From a bacterium (GTDB taxonomy: Bacteria > ARS69): 10,544 nt of DNA. The stretch covers positions 1 to 10,544 of the forward strand of contig JALGZO010000587.1 in NCBI GenBank assembly GCA_025774865.1, given 5' to 3'. Within the stretch, counting starts at the first letter, position 1. Each line of letters begins with the position of its first letter. Under the pieces are notes generated by a model that saw only the letters and a program-made list of their open reading frames with translations, was not told the origin of the DNA and made no database searches. The position numbers and the translations under genes were made by a program. Shown piece by piece: positions 1 through 6,074 of this stretch.

Positions 1-1
1 G

Positions 2-130
2 ATGCGCTACGCGCACCTGGCATCGAACGAGACCGACCGCTGGCAGCGGGAACTCGACGCGCGGCCGTTGTCACCAGCGCGTCACCAGAAGGTGTCCGAA
101 ATCGGAAGGGACGATGTTGCATCAAGTTAG
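2..130 (+). CDS. Tyrosine recombinase/integrase, C-terminal end (5' partial)
   Basis: The window opens inside a plus-strand reading frame that codes for about 42 residues beginning MRYAHLAS and stops with TAG at 128-130. The RYAHL string is the usual context of the nucleophilic tyrosine near the C-terminus of phage-type tyrosine recombinases (the T-x-x-Y-x-H pattern), so Y3 of the visible piece is probably the catalytic residue that attacks DNA. About 37 hydrophilic residues follow, a normal tail length. The catalytic Arg/His boxes and the DNA-binding N-terminus lie upstream, outside the window. The stop codon is only four bases from the 3' end of a tRNA-Leu gene on the other strand. That is the standard arrangement of an integrase beside its tRNA attachment site. 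It is the only protein gene here on the plus strand. The motif is short, so identification rests on the motif and the context together. Confidence 0.72.
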   Translation: MRYAHLASNETDRWQRELDARPLSPARHQKVSEIGRDDVASS

Positions 131-134
131 GAAG

Positions 135-160
135 TGCCGGGAGCGGGGATCGAACCCGCA
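135..160. other. Candidate attachment site (att) at the 3' end of tRNA-Leu
   Basis: The 3' part of the tRNA-Leu gene (T-arm and acceptor strand) directly faces the C-terminal end of a tyrosine recombinase gene, with four bases between them. Integrases of this family commonly use the T-arm to 3' end of tRNA genes as attB, and the integrated element then carries its own copy of the tRNA end. The limits given are only the likely core. The other junction is not in the window, so the repeat cannot be seen. The lack of an encoded CCA on this tRNA, although both sister genes encode it, fits replacement of the native 3' flank by element DNA. Confidence 0.5.
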
Positions 161-222
161 CGGGAGAGCTGTCTCCCAGCGGATTTTAAGTCCGCTGCGT
201 CTACCGGTTCCGCCATCCCGGC
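135..222 (-). tRNA. tRNA-Leu (anticodon UAA)
   Basis: The minus strand folds into a complete class II tRNA. The seven-base acceptor GCCGGGA pairs with TCCCGGC and the discriminator is A at 135. The anticodon stem GCGGA/TCCGC encloses a loop with anticodon TAA. The long variable arm has stem GGGAG/CTCCC, and the T-arm is GCGGG-TTCGATC-CCCGC. The long variable arm and A73 are leucine identity features. It is the last gene of the Gly-Cys-Leu operon and corresponds in position to leuZ of E. coli. The bases after the discriminator read CTT, so CCA is not encoded and must be added by the CCA-adding enzyme, unlike the other two tRNAs. Its 3' end adjoins an integrase gene, which makes it the probable integration target. 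Confidence 0.97.
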
Positions 223-283
223 CAGGCCCGCGAGACCTTAGCGCGACACCGGTCGGGAGACAATCGCCTCCGTGGGCGAGGCC

Positions 284-309
284 GGCCCGGGAGGGGCGCC
301 CCCCGGGCC
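284..309. repeat. GC-rich inverted repeat in the Cys-Leu tRNA spacer
   Basis: GGCCCGGG at 284-291 and CCCGGGCC at 302-309 form a perfect 8-bp inverted repeat with a ten-base GC-rich loop. In the tRNA transcript this hairpin would lie immediately after the CCA end of tRNA-Cys and could act as a spacer or processing structure. On the plus strand it is followed by GTTTCTT, a weak T-rich stretch, so a weak terminator against transcription coming from the integrase side is possible but poorly supported. Confidence 0.45.
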
Positions 310-315
310 GTTTCT

Positions 316-389
316 TGGAGGCGGCACCCAGATTCGAACTGGGGATAAAGGATTTGCAGTCCTCTGCCTTACCACTTGGCTATGCCGCC
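316..389 (-). tRNA. tRNA-Cys (anticodon GCA)
   Basis: The minus strand gives a complete class I tRNA. The acceptor GGCGGCA pairs with TGCCGCC, the discriminator is U73 at 319 (a cysteine identity base), and CCA is encoded at 316-318. The D-stem is GCC/GGC. The anticodon stem GAGGA/TCCTT has a loop carrying GCA, and the T-stem CCAG/CTGG encloses TTCGAAT. It is the middle gene of the operon, lying 93 bases upstream of tRNA-Leu and 58 bases downstream of tRNA-Gly in transcript order, and corresponds in position to cysT of the E. coli glyW-cysT-leuZ operon. Confidence 0.97.
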
Positions 390-403
390 CGGCATCAAGA
401 CGG

Positions 404-440
404 CGCGAGGACGCCGAGACGGGCTCAGGACGTCCTCGCG
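404..440. repeat. Perfect 10-bp inverted repeat in the Gly-Cys tRNA spacer
   Basis: CGCGAGGACG at 404-413 and CGTCCTCGCG at 431-440 are exact reverse complements separated by 17 bases. In the minus-strand transcript the stem would begin seven bases after the encoded CCA of tRNA-Gly. No T-run follows on either strand, so it is not a rho-independent terminator. A processing or spacer hairpin in the tRNA precursor is the likeliest reading. Confidence 0.5.
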
Positions 441-447
441 AGAAGTT

Positions 448-522
448 TGGAGCGGGAAACGGGACTTGAACCCGCGACATCCACCTTGGCAAGGTGGCGC
501 TCTACCACTGAGCTATTCCCGC
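448..522 (-). tRNA. tRNA-Gly (anticodon GCC)
   Basis: The minus strand folds as a standard tRNA. The acceptor GCGGGAA pairs with TTCCCGC, the discriminator is U73, and CCA is encoded at 448-450. The D-arm is GCTC-AGTGGTA-GAGC. The anticodon stem CCACC/GGTGG has loop TTGCCAA (anticodon GCC). The T-stem GCGGG/CCCGT encloses TTCAAGT, with one G-T pair. It is the first gene of the three-tRNA operon and corresponds in position to glyW of E. coli. A promoter with a perfect -35 box lies just upstream. Confidence 0.97.
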
Positions 523-537
523 TCAAAGCGACGAAGC

Positions 538-566
538 AGGTTAGGTTTTCACTCGAGGGGTGTCAA
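538..566 (-). promoter_or_regulatory. Sigma-70-type promoter of the tRNA-Gly-Cys-Leu operon
   Basis: On the minus strand a perfect -35 box TTGACA lies at 566-561. It is followed by an ideal 17-base spacer and a degenerate -10 box TAACCT at 543-538, which matches TATAAT at its first, second and last bases. Transcription would begin near 530-531, a few bases ahead of the mature tRNA-Gly at 522. The discriminator is GC-containing, as is common for stable-RNA promoters under stringent control, though that regulation is only inferred. The promoter occupies the 61-base gap between the upstream protein gene and the tRNAs. Confidence 0.62.
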
Positions 567-583
567 CCTCTAAGCGGCCGAGC

Positions 584-2131
584 TCACTCCAGGATCGAGA
601 TGGAGGCGCTCCCCTGCCCCTTCACGGTGGAACCCAGCGGCACGGGCCGGTCCATCGGCGCCGTGAGGATCGCGCGGTCGAGGCCGCACAAGGCTTGGAC
701 GGCGCGACGATCGTACTTCGTGCCGGCATCCTCCTGGAGCATCCGCAGCGATTGCAGCAACGAGTTCGCCTGTCGATACGAGCGGTCGGAGGTCATGATG
801 TCGAACGCGTTCGCGACGATCAGGATGTGCGTGGTCAGTGGCAGGTCGTCGCCCGAGACGCCGTCCGGGTAGCCCGAGCCATCGCAACGCTCATGATGGT
901 GACGGATGATCGGCGCGATCGGCGCGAAAGCCGGTATCCTTCTCACCATGGCCTCGGCCCGGGCCGAATGGGTTCGCAAGAGCTCGAGTTCTTCGTCAGT
1001 CAAGCGGTCTTCCTTGCGGATGATCGATTCGGGGAGCAAGAGCTTGCCGATGTCGTGCAAGAGAGCGGCCCGACAAACCACACGCACGGAATCGTCGTCA
1101 AGATCGAGCGACCGCGCCATCTCCTGACAGTAGCGTGCGACTCGCTCGGAGTGACCTCGCGTGTACGGATTCCGCTCGTCGATTTCACGGGCGAACAGGC
1201 CCAAAGTATCTTCGAGGACGTTTGCGCTCAACCGGGCGGCCGCGCTCCTATCCAGCGCCGCGACCATGAGACGCGAGAGGTTTGTCAGGAGGACGAAGTC
1301 GTCACCATCGAATTCGCGATCATCCCGGGGGCTCTGGATGATAAGCACGCCGGCGAGGCTCTCTCCTCGGAGGAGCGGCGCGGCCATCGTGTCCAGCGGA
1401 GCGCTCGCCGGGCTCTTGTCCCCTTCGCTCACAGCAAGCCTCTCGGGGTTCGACAACAGAAGTGGGGCCCGCTCACGAGCGGCTGCCGCTGCAATGCCCT
1501 CGCCGAGAGGGATCCGCTGGCCGGACAGCTCCGCCGCCCCGTCTCCCGCCGCTCCGACCGTTATGAACTCCCCCCGGCTCTCGTCAGGCGCCAGCAGGTA
1601 CGCGGTCTTCGCCCTCACGGCCTCGAGGGCTTCGTGTAGGAAGGGCTCCAGCGGAAGTTCGCCGTCGGACGCCATCAGGACCTCGGCGGCGCGGACGACG
1701 CTGCGGCCCGCTCGAGGCGTCGGGGCCTTGGATGTCGCGGAAGGTACGTCGACCGGTGGGGCGGCCGGAGCGACGCTCTCCCGCGGGATGCCCTCCTCGT
1801 CCTTCTGTCGCCGGCGCGCCAGCTCTTCAGATAGGATCCGGTGGGACGCCGCGACGACATCGACCACGACTCGTCTGAGCTCGCTCCGGACGAGTGCGAG
1901 ACTCCCGATCGCCGAAAGCCCGATCAGGCCCAGAACGACCCCGGTGGTGCTGAACAGCGCCTCGAGTCGCACGGCTCCCACGCGATCGAGCACGAAGATC
2001 GCAAGCGACAAGGGTCCGACTGACAGCAGAGCGAGACCAAGAGACATCCGGCGTCCCGCCTGCGGCATCCTCGCCGGGGCGCTCGTCCGGGCGCCACGAG
2101 TCGCGGCCGACTCGCGCTTGCGTTTGCTCAA
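584..2131 (-). CDS. Membrane-anchored GAF and HD-GYP protein, probable c-di-GMP phosphodiesterase
   Basis: The 515-residue product probably hydrolyses the second messenger cyclic-di-GMP. A basic N-terminus is followed by two hydrophobic segments (about 30-48 and 59-81), which place it in the inner membrane with the rest cytoplasmic. An Ala/Pro-rich linker (about 112-145) leads to a GAF-like sensor region (about 150-295). The C-terminal HD-GYP domain (about 305-490) has H327, the HD pair H359-D360 in LLHDIGK, H388, H411-H413, E414 and DGSGYPDG at 417-424, so the metal ligands and the GYP motif are intact. A Cys replaces the usual aromatic residue before DG. The start is a TTG at 2131, preceded on its strand by GGAGGGAG at a suitable distance, so it is preferred over internal codons. 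It lies 150 bases after the SPOR gene and just ahead of the tRNA promoter. The ligand of the GAF region is unknown, and a role in controlling the upstream polysaccharide genes is inference from position. Confidence 0.9.
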   Translation of the reverse strand: MSKRKRESAATRGARTSAPARMPQAGRRMSLGLALLSVGPLSLAIFVLDRVGAVRLEALFSTTGVVLGLIGLSAIGSLALVRSELRRVVVDVVAASHRILSEELARRRQKDEEGIPRESVAPAAPPVDVPSATSKAPTPRAGRSVVRAAEVLMASDGELPLEPFLHEALEAVRAKTAYLLAPDESRGEFITVGAAGDGAAELSGQRIPLGEGIAAAAARERAPLLLSNPERLAVSEGDKSPASAPLDTMAAPLLRGESLAGVLIIQSPRDDREFDGDDFVLLTNLSRLMVAALDRSAAARLSANVLEDTLGLFAREIDERNPYTRGHSERVARYCQEMARSLDLDDDSVRVVCRAALLHDIGKLLLPESIIRKEDRLTDEELELLRTHSARAEAMVRRIPAFAPIAPIIRHHHERCDGSGYPDGVSGDDLPLTTHILIVANAFDIMTSDRSYRQANSLLQSLRMLQEDAGTKYDRRAVQALCGLDRAILTAPMDRPVPLGSTVKGQGSASISILE

Positions 2132-2281
2132 CCCTCTCCCTCCGGATGTGGAGCTTCGTGGCTCTCGGCATCACTATCGACAGGTCGTGCGGTGGCGTTG
2201 AGTCGGAGACGGTCCGACGGGCAGTGCATCCCAACGGTGCTCAGAAAAGGACAACCCTGCCGAGATTCGGCAGTTCTCCCG

Positions 2282-2635
2282 TCAGGACTCCGCGGGGGAT
2301 TCCGGAGTGCTTACGGCGTGGGCGCCGCGGTAGCCGCGTTCGCGCGCGACGTCGGAGAACGCGCCAGCCTCGTCCTCGGTCTTGAACCTCCCGACCCGGA
2401 CGTGGTACGTGCCGCCGATGTGCTCCACCGTAACCGGCTCGTCGAAGCGAAGTCGCGCCGCCGAGGCGGCTTCTTCGGCCTGGGCCGCGTCATCGACCGA
2501 ATGGACCTCGACGGTCCACAGATGCTGCCGATCGGGCGAGGGGTCGGTGTTTGGTGACGGGAGCACCGGCGCCCGGGGCGCGCATCCGAAGCCACAGCCG
2601 AGCAGAACCGCGAGAGAGAGAACGGATCGAGCCAC
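2282..2635 (-). CDS. Small SPOR-domain lipoprotein
   Basis: The 117-residue product is a predicted envelope lipoprotein. It begins VARSVLSLAVLLGCGFGC, a short signal peptide with one basic residue, a hydrophobic core and a lipobox-like cysteine (LLGC or GFGC). A Pro/Ser-rich linker follows. About residues 40-110 resemble a SPOR domain: a WTVEV first strand, alanine-rich helix, VRVGRF strand, then an EAxxxxxxAxxxGY-type helix. SPOR domains bind denuded peptidoglycan glycan strands, often at division sites. I chose the GTG at 2635 because GGAGG lies eight bases upstream and the signal peptide starts there. A GTG at 2644 is in frame but overlaps that ribosome binding site. The open frame continues to 2938 inside the glycosyltransferase gene, but that extension is unlike protein and would bury the signal peptide. 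It sits 76 bases after the last glycosyltransferase on the same strand. Confidence 0.8.
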   Translation of the reverse strand: MARSVLSLAVLLGCGFGCAPRAPVLPSPNTDPSPDRQHLWTVEVHSVDDAAQAEEAASAARLRFDEPVTVEHIGGTYHVRVGRFKTEDEAGAFSDVARERGYRGAHAVSTPESPAES

Positions 2636-2711
2636 GAGGGTCACCTCCGGGCCCAGGATTCCACGTCGCGTCGGGTCCCGGCAAGCGGCATGTTCCCAAC
2701 GAAGCTCGGGC

Positions 2712-3800
2712 TCAAGCATTACCGGCCAGGACGGCGTCGTACACGCGACATGTGCCGTCCACGACGCGCTCCCAGTCGTATTCGGCCTCGATCCGCGCAC
2801 GGGCCTTCTCGCCCATTTCACGACGGCGGTCTGGCGCGGCCAGGAGAGCCGCGAGGTGACGGCCCAGGTCGTCCGCGTCGCCGGCTCGGAAAGACGCCCC
2901 CACCCCCTCGAGCACCTCGAGATTTTCCGGTATGTCACTGCCGAGCACCGGCCGGCCGTAGCTCATTGCCTCCAGAAGCGCGAGTGAGAGCCCTTCGATC
3001 GAGGAGGGAATCACGACGAGTGCGGCATGCTGCTGCAGGGATGCCAGCTCCTCCCCGTAGACCGGTCCCAGAAACCGCGCACTCTCGGCCGCTTCTCGGC
3101 GGCACGAGGCGACGTAATCATCCGTGAAATGCCCCCCCCCGGCGACGACCAGCGGCCACTGGGCGGCCGATTGCCGATGGGCGCGCACGAGTACGTGAAG
3201 GCCCTTCTCCGGTACGAGCCGTCCGACGAACAGCACGTATCGTTCGGGCGAAAGACCTTTGCGGCGAATCGGCTCGTCCGAGGCGGGCGCCGGCACGTCC
3301 GTGCCGTTCGGGATGTAATGGATGCCCCCTGCTCCCCGATCCCGGAAGTGATTCTCGAGCGTTCGCGACACGACGATCGTCGCATCCGAAAAGTGCAGGG
3401 CCGTCCACTCGCAAAGGCGAAGGTAGGACGCCGCGACTTTACCCCACTTCTCACGGCGCCAATCGAGCCCATGCACGGTCACGATCGTCTTCTTGCGCGT
3501 GAGTCGCGGAAGCCACGCGAGCGACGACGGGCCGAGGGCGTGGTAGTGCACGATGTCGGCGCGCGCAACTGCGGAGTGTCCGGAACAGAGGCCGACATGT
3601 GTGATCGCGTCCAGATGCTTCGTGTTGATCGAGGGGAGGCGCACCAGCTCGACACCGTCGAGAGTCGCTTCTCTCGGCGTGTAGTGCGGACGGCAGTACA
3701 CCCGCACCTCGCGTCCTCCGGCCACGAGCCGGATCGCAAGCTCCTGGACGTGCCGCTCAATCCCGCCGTAGGTGGCCGGGACACCCTTCTGGCCGATCAT
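2712..3800 (-). CDS. GT4-family glycosyltransferase, DUF1972-like N-terminus
   Basis: This 362-residue GT-B enzyme probably adds one sugar from a nucleotide-sugar donor to the lipid-linked repeat unit on the cytoplasmic face of the membrane. MIGQKGVPATYGGIERHV at the N-terminus is typical of GT4 enzymes with a DUF1972-like acceptor domain, a group that includes rhamnosyltransferases. The donor domain carries FVGRLVPEKG (R194, K199) and an E-x7-E motif (E269 to E277) in IEGLSLALLEAMS. Donor and acceptor are unknown. The ATG at 3800 overlaps the upstream gene's stop as ATGA, suggesting coupled translation, but it would remove the first beta strand. An ATC codon at 3812, six bases after a perfect AGGAGGT, would give the family's usual N-terminus and 366 residues. 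A run of nine G lies in the gene at 3140-3132 (glycines 221-223). Confidence 0.92.
   Translation of the reverse strand: MIGQKGVPATYGGIERHVQELAIRLVAGGREVRVYCRPHYTPREATLDGVELVRLPSINTKHLDAITHVGLCSGHSAVARADIVHYHALGPSSLAWLPRLTRKKTIVTVHGLDWRREKWGKVAASYLRLCEWTALHFSDATIVVSRTLENHFRDRGAGGIHYIPNGTDVPAPASDEPIRRKGLSPERYVLFVGRLVPEKGLHVLVRAHRQSAAQWPLVVAGGGHFTDDYVASCRREAAESARFLGPVYGEELASLQQHAALVVIPSSIEGLSLALLEAMSYGRPVLGSDIPENLEVLEGVGASFRAGDADDLGRHLAALLAAPDRRREMGEKARARIEAEYDWERVVDGTCRVYDAVLAGNA
3132..3140. repeat. Nine-base homopolymer (C9 on plus, G9 in the coding strand)
   Basis: Nine consecutive C on the plus strand are read as GGG GGG GGG (three glycines, 221-223) in the donor-domain loop of the glycosyltransferase at 2712-3800. 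A gain or loss of one base would shift the frame and remove the catalytic E-x7-E region. It is the longest single-base run I noticed in the window; the next is seven C at 6602-6608. Tracts like this can slip during replication and are also frequent sites of sequencing error. Confidence 0.85.
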
Positions 3801-5008
3801 CGCGATTCGGATGACGCCACCTCCTCCAGAATCCCCAGCATTCGTTCCACCTGCGTCGCGAGCGCGTACTCTCGTTCGACGATCTCACGACCGCCGCGAC
3901 CGAGGCGGTGGGCCAGGTCCGCATCGTCGTCGAGTCGGCGCAAGCACGCGGCGAGCTCGTCCGCATTCCCGGGCTCGAAGAGCAGCCCGCACTCCCCGTC
4001 CCGCACGATCTCCGGATTGCCGCCTATCCGAGATGCGACGACTGGAACGCCACACGCCAACGCCTCCAACGCGGCGATCGGTGCATTCTCGTACCACTCG
4101 GATGGCAAAACGACCGCCCGCGCGGACCGGATACGGGCCAGGAGCTGGGTCCGATCGAGATGGCCGGTGAGCTCGACCCGACCCGCCCCTCGCTCCAACG
4201 CTTCTTGGCGCACGCGGCCCTCTTCGGGCCCGGTGCCGGCGATGACCAACTTCGCCCCCGGGGTCGACTCGAGCGCTCGAAGCAGCGTCGAGAGGCCCTT
4301 CTCTCGGGAGAGACGCCCCGCGTAAAGAAACTCCGACCCGGGCTGCGCCGCCGGCTCGAACGCCACCGGGTCGAGGCCGTTCGGGACCACCCGAACCCGA
4401 TCTCGGGGCCATCCGAACTCGGCCAGCTTACCGGCGAGAAACCGACTCGGCGACACGAACGCGCTGATTCCCCGCGCGAGCGTACCGCGGAACCGCTCCA
4501 CGGTCATCTCCAGCGCCGCCACGTTCTTGACGCAGCGGTGGACCACGGCGTGATGGAATCGGCCGCCCCGACATCGCTCGCAGACCGCGCCCCCGGTGTA
4601 CAGCAAGTAGTTCGGACAGACTACCTGGTAGTCGTGCAGCGTGTGGACACAGCCGATACCCTCGTCGCGCAGCGCGTCCACGACCGATGAGGAGAGCTGG
4701 TGGTGAAAGTTGTGAAGATGGGCGACGTGGGGACGGGTCTCTCGCACCAGAGCTCGGATGCGATCACGAGCCTCCCGCGACCAGATCGCGCGGCCGGCTC
4801 CACGCACCCGCCGGACGACGCTGCCGTCATCGTAGTCGATCGTCGAGACGAAGGCGTCGGTGTGCGGAGAGGCTCGGTTGAGCGGCGACCTCATCGAGAA
4901 GTGCACGGTCTCATGTCCCGCCGCTTCGTAGCCTCGAATGAGATCGAACATCACGCGCTCGGCCCCGCCCTTGGGCCAGAAGAACTTGTTGACGACGAGG
5001 ATTCTCAT
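3797..5008 (-). CDS. GT4-family glycosyltransferase with a cysteine-rich insertion
   Basis: This 403-residue GT-B enzyme is a probable retaining glycosyltransferase of polysaccharide assembly, acting at the inner face of the inner membrane. The N-terminal domain starts MRILVVNKFFWPKGGAERV, with the GG loop typical of GT4. Around 96-128, LHNFHHQLSSSVVDAL and HTLHDYQVVCPN follow, then four cysteines (C131, C143, C146, C159) arranged C-x11-C-x2-C-x12-C, a pattern that could bind a metal. The donor domain has YAGRLSREKG (R232, K237) and an E-x7-E motif (E307 to E315) in SEWYENAPIAALEALACG. The start is the ATG at 5008; no strong ribosome binding site is visible. An 80-base GC-rich gap with inverted repeats separates it from the radical SAM gene upstream. 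Its stop overlaps the next glycosyltransferase start by four bases. Substrates cannot be read from the sequence. Confidence 0.93.
   Translation of the reverse strand: MRILVVNKFFWPKGGAERVMFDLIRGYEAAGHETVHFSMRSPLNRASPHTDAFVSTIDYDDGSVVRRVRGAGRAIWSREARDRIRALVRETRPHVAHLHNFHHQLSSSVVDALRDEGIGCVHTLHDYQVVCPNYLLYTGGAVCERCRGGRFHHAVVHRCVKNVAALEMTVERFRGTLARGISAFVSPSRFLAGKLAEFGWPRDRVRVVPNGLDPVAFEPAAQPGSEFLYAGRLSREKGLSTLLRALESTPGAKLVIAGTGPEEGRVRQEALERGAGRVELTGHLDRTQLLARIRSARAVVLPSEWYENAPIAALEALACGVPVVASRIGGNPEIVRDGECGLLFEPGNADELAACLRRLDDDADLAHRLGRGGREIVEREYALATQVERMLGILEEVASSESR
3819..3825 (-). promoter_or_regulatory. Strong ribosome binding site AGGAGGT before the GT4 gene
   Basis: AGGAGGT (3825-3819 on the minus strand) is a perfect Shine-Dalgarno sequence inside the 3' end of the preceding gene. 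The annotated ATG at 3800 is 18 bases away, too far for efficient use. An in-frame ATC at 3812 is six bases away. The site therefore points to a non-AUG start at 3812, or to ribosomes binding here and restarting at the overlapping ATGA. Confidence 0.55.
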
Positions 5009-5087
5009 CGCCGACGGCGACCCGCCGGCGGAGGGTCCGGACCGTCGAGGCGAGCGCGACCCGTCAGGCCGGCGGCGACAATGACGC

Positions 5088-6056
5088 TCAGTGCCCGGAG
5101 GACGGCAGTTCCGCCGGGGTACCCGTTTCTCTGGGTTCCTGGGCGACCGTGCAACTCATCCAACATTGAATCTTGCATCCCCGGACATCGTCAAGGACGC
5201 CCGGCGTGGAATGGCTCGCCTCGATCTCTGCCCACGTCATCTCGCTCAGGTTCCCGAGCGGCCGGTTGAGGATATTGCACGGATACACTACTCCCCGGTG
5301 GTCAACGTGGATGTGCTCCACCGCCGCGGTGCACGGCTCACGGCGAGCTTTGCCGTCGACGTAGTCGATGATGCCGTCCGTGTAGTAAGCACGGAACCAA
5401 TCTTTCGGCCGCGTCGAGCGGAGCTGCGCGGTGGAAATCTCGTACAGGTCTTCGCGCGTCCGCGAGTCGCGGGGAACGATCATGTCGTTCTGGTCCCCGA
5501 AATAGACCTCGCTCGAGTGGACGACGGAGCACACGTAGTCGACACCGAGCCGCTCGGCCAGGCGCTTCACCTCGAGCAGCGCTCCCGGGTTGTCCTTGGA
5601 CCCGGTACAGGCGAGCCCGAGATCCGTGATCCCGACCTTCTTGAGCTCGTCGACGGTGTTCATGATCTTGTCGAAGCAGCCCTTGTGGTTCCGAATCCGG
5701 TCGTGAAGCTCCCCCACCCCGTCCGTGGAGATGCGGATCGCGATCGGCCCATCCTTCGCCATCTCCTTCGCCTGGCTCGCGATCTTGTCCGTCAGGACTC
5801 CGTTCGTGGAGAACACGATTCGGGGTGAGCCCAGGTGGTCGCGCAACACCGAGATGATCTCGGGAACGTCGTCTCGCATGAACGGCTCGCCACCCGAGAT
5901 GTTGATGTTCCCGAGGCTCGTCGGGAGGCGACGATACCAATCCGGCGCCAGCTCGTGGCGATCGGGCTTCGACCAGATATCGCACATGACGCAGAACGTG
6001 TTGCAGCGATGGTTGATCGCCAGAATCGCCTCACGGGGTCTGAGCTTGAGCATCAT
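5088..6056 (-). CDS. Radical SAM protein with SPASM-like C-terminal cysteines
   Basis: The 322-residue product has the radical SAM cluster motif C18-x3-C22-x2-C25 (CNTFCVMC), which binds a 4Fe-4S cluster that cleaves S-adenosylmethionine. It also has the GGEP motif at 55-58 (SAM amino-group binding), RISTDG at 108-113, and the expected barrel spacing. The C-terminal quarter holds C242, C260 (in RGVVYPC), C294, C298 and C302, a SPASM/twitch-like set likely to bind an auxiliary Fe-S cluster. Such enzymes catalyse radical chemistry on peptides, sugars or alcohols; the substrate here is unknown. It starts 18 bases after the aminotransferase stop. AGGAAGG lies three bases before the ATG at 6056 and six before a second ATG at 6053, so the latter may be the true start. 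Its place between an aminotransferase and glycosyltransferases suggests sugar or lipid-linked glycan modification, but this is inference. Confidence 0.9.
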   Translation of the reverse strand: MMLKLRPREAILAINHRCNTFCVMCDIWSKPDRHELAPDWYRRLPTSLGNINISGGEPFMRDDVPEIISVLRDHLGSPRIVFSTNGVLTDKIASQAKEMAKDGPIAIRISTDGVGELHDRIRNHKGCFDKIMNTVDELKKVGITDLGLACTGSKDNPGALLEVKRLAERLGVDYVCSVVHSSEVYFGDQNDMIVPRDSRTREDLYEISTAQLRSTRPKDWFRAYYTDGIIDYVDGKARREPCTAAVEHIHVDHRGVVYPCNILNRPLGNLSEMTWAEIEASHSTPGVLDDVRGCKIQCWMSCTVAQEPRETGTPAELPSSGH

Positions 6057-6074
6057 CTACCTTCCTGGGAGCGG

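Noticed and set aside
70-88. Direct repeat GTCACCAG with three bases between copies
   Set aside because: It is short, lies within the integrase coding frame and has no further copies nearby, so it is not convincing as a recombinase arm site.
284-316. Rho-independent terminator on the plus strand
   Set aside because: The stem is strong, but the following GTTTCTT is too weak a T-tract, and it lies inside a tRNA operon transcribed the other way.
560-1639. Long plus-strand open frame opposite the HD-GYP gene
   Set aside because: It is the antisense shadow of a well-motivated HD-GYP gene in GC-rich DNA, and its product is Arg-rich with no recognisable domain.
2202-2218. Small hairpin GTCGGA/TCCGAC between the SPOR and HD-GYP genes
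   Set aside because: Only six pairs and no T-tract, so it does not qualify as a terminator or riboswitch.
2636-2938. 101-residue N-terminal extension of the SPOR lipoprotein
   Set aside because: It overlaps the glycosyltransferase C-terminus and places an internal signal peptide; the GTG at 2635 has a matching ribosome binding site.
3027-4325. 432-codon plus-strand open frame across two glycosyltransferases
   Set aside because: It crosses the boundary of two genes with intact catalytic motifs on the other strand and has shadow-like composition.
5022-5075. Inverted repeat CCGCCGGC/GCCGGCGG and a GGTCCGGACC palindrome before the 5008 start
   Set aside because: They are made of simple CCG/CGG sequence expected by chance at this GC content, with no T-run and no link to a known element.
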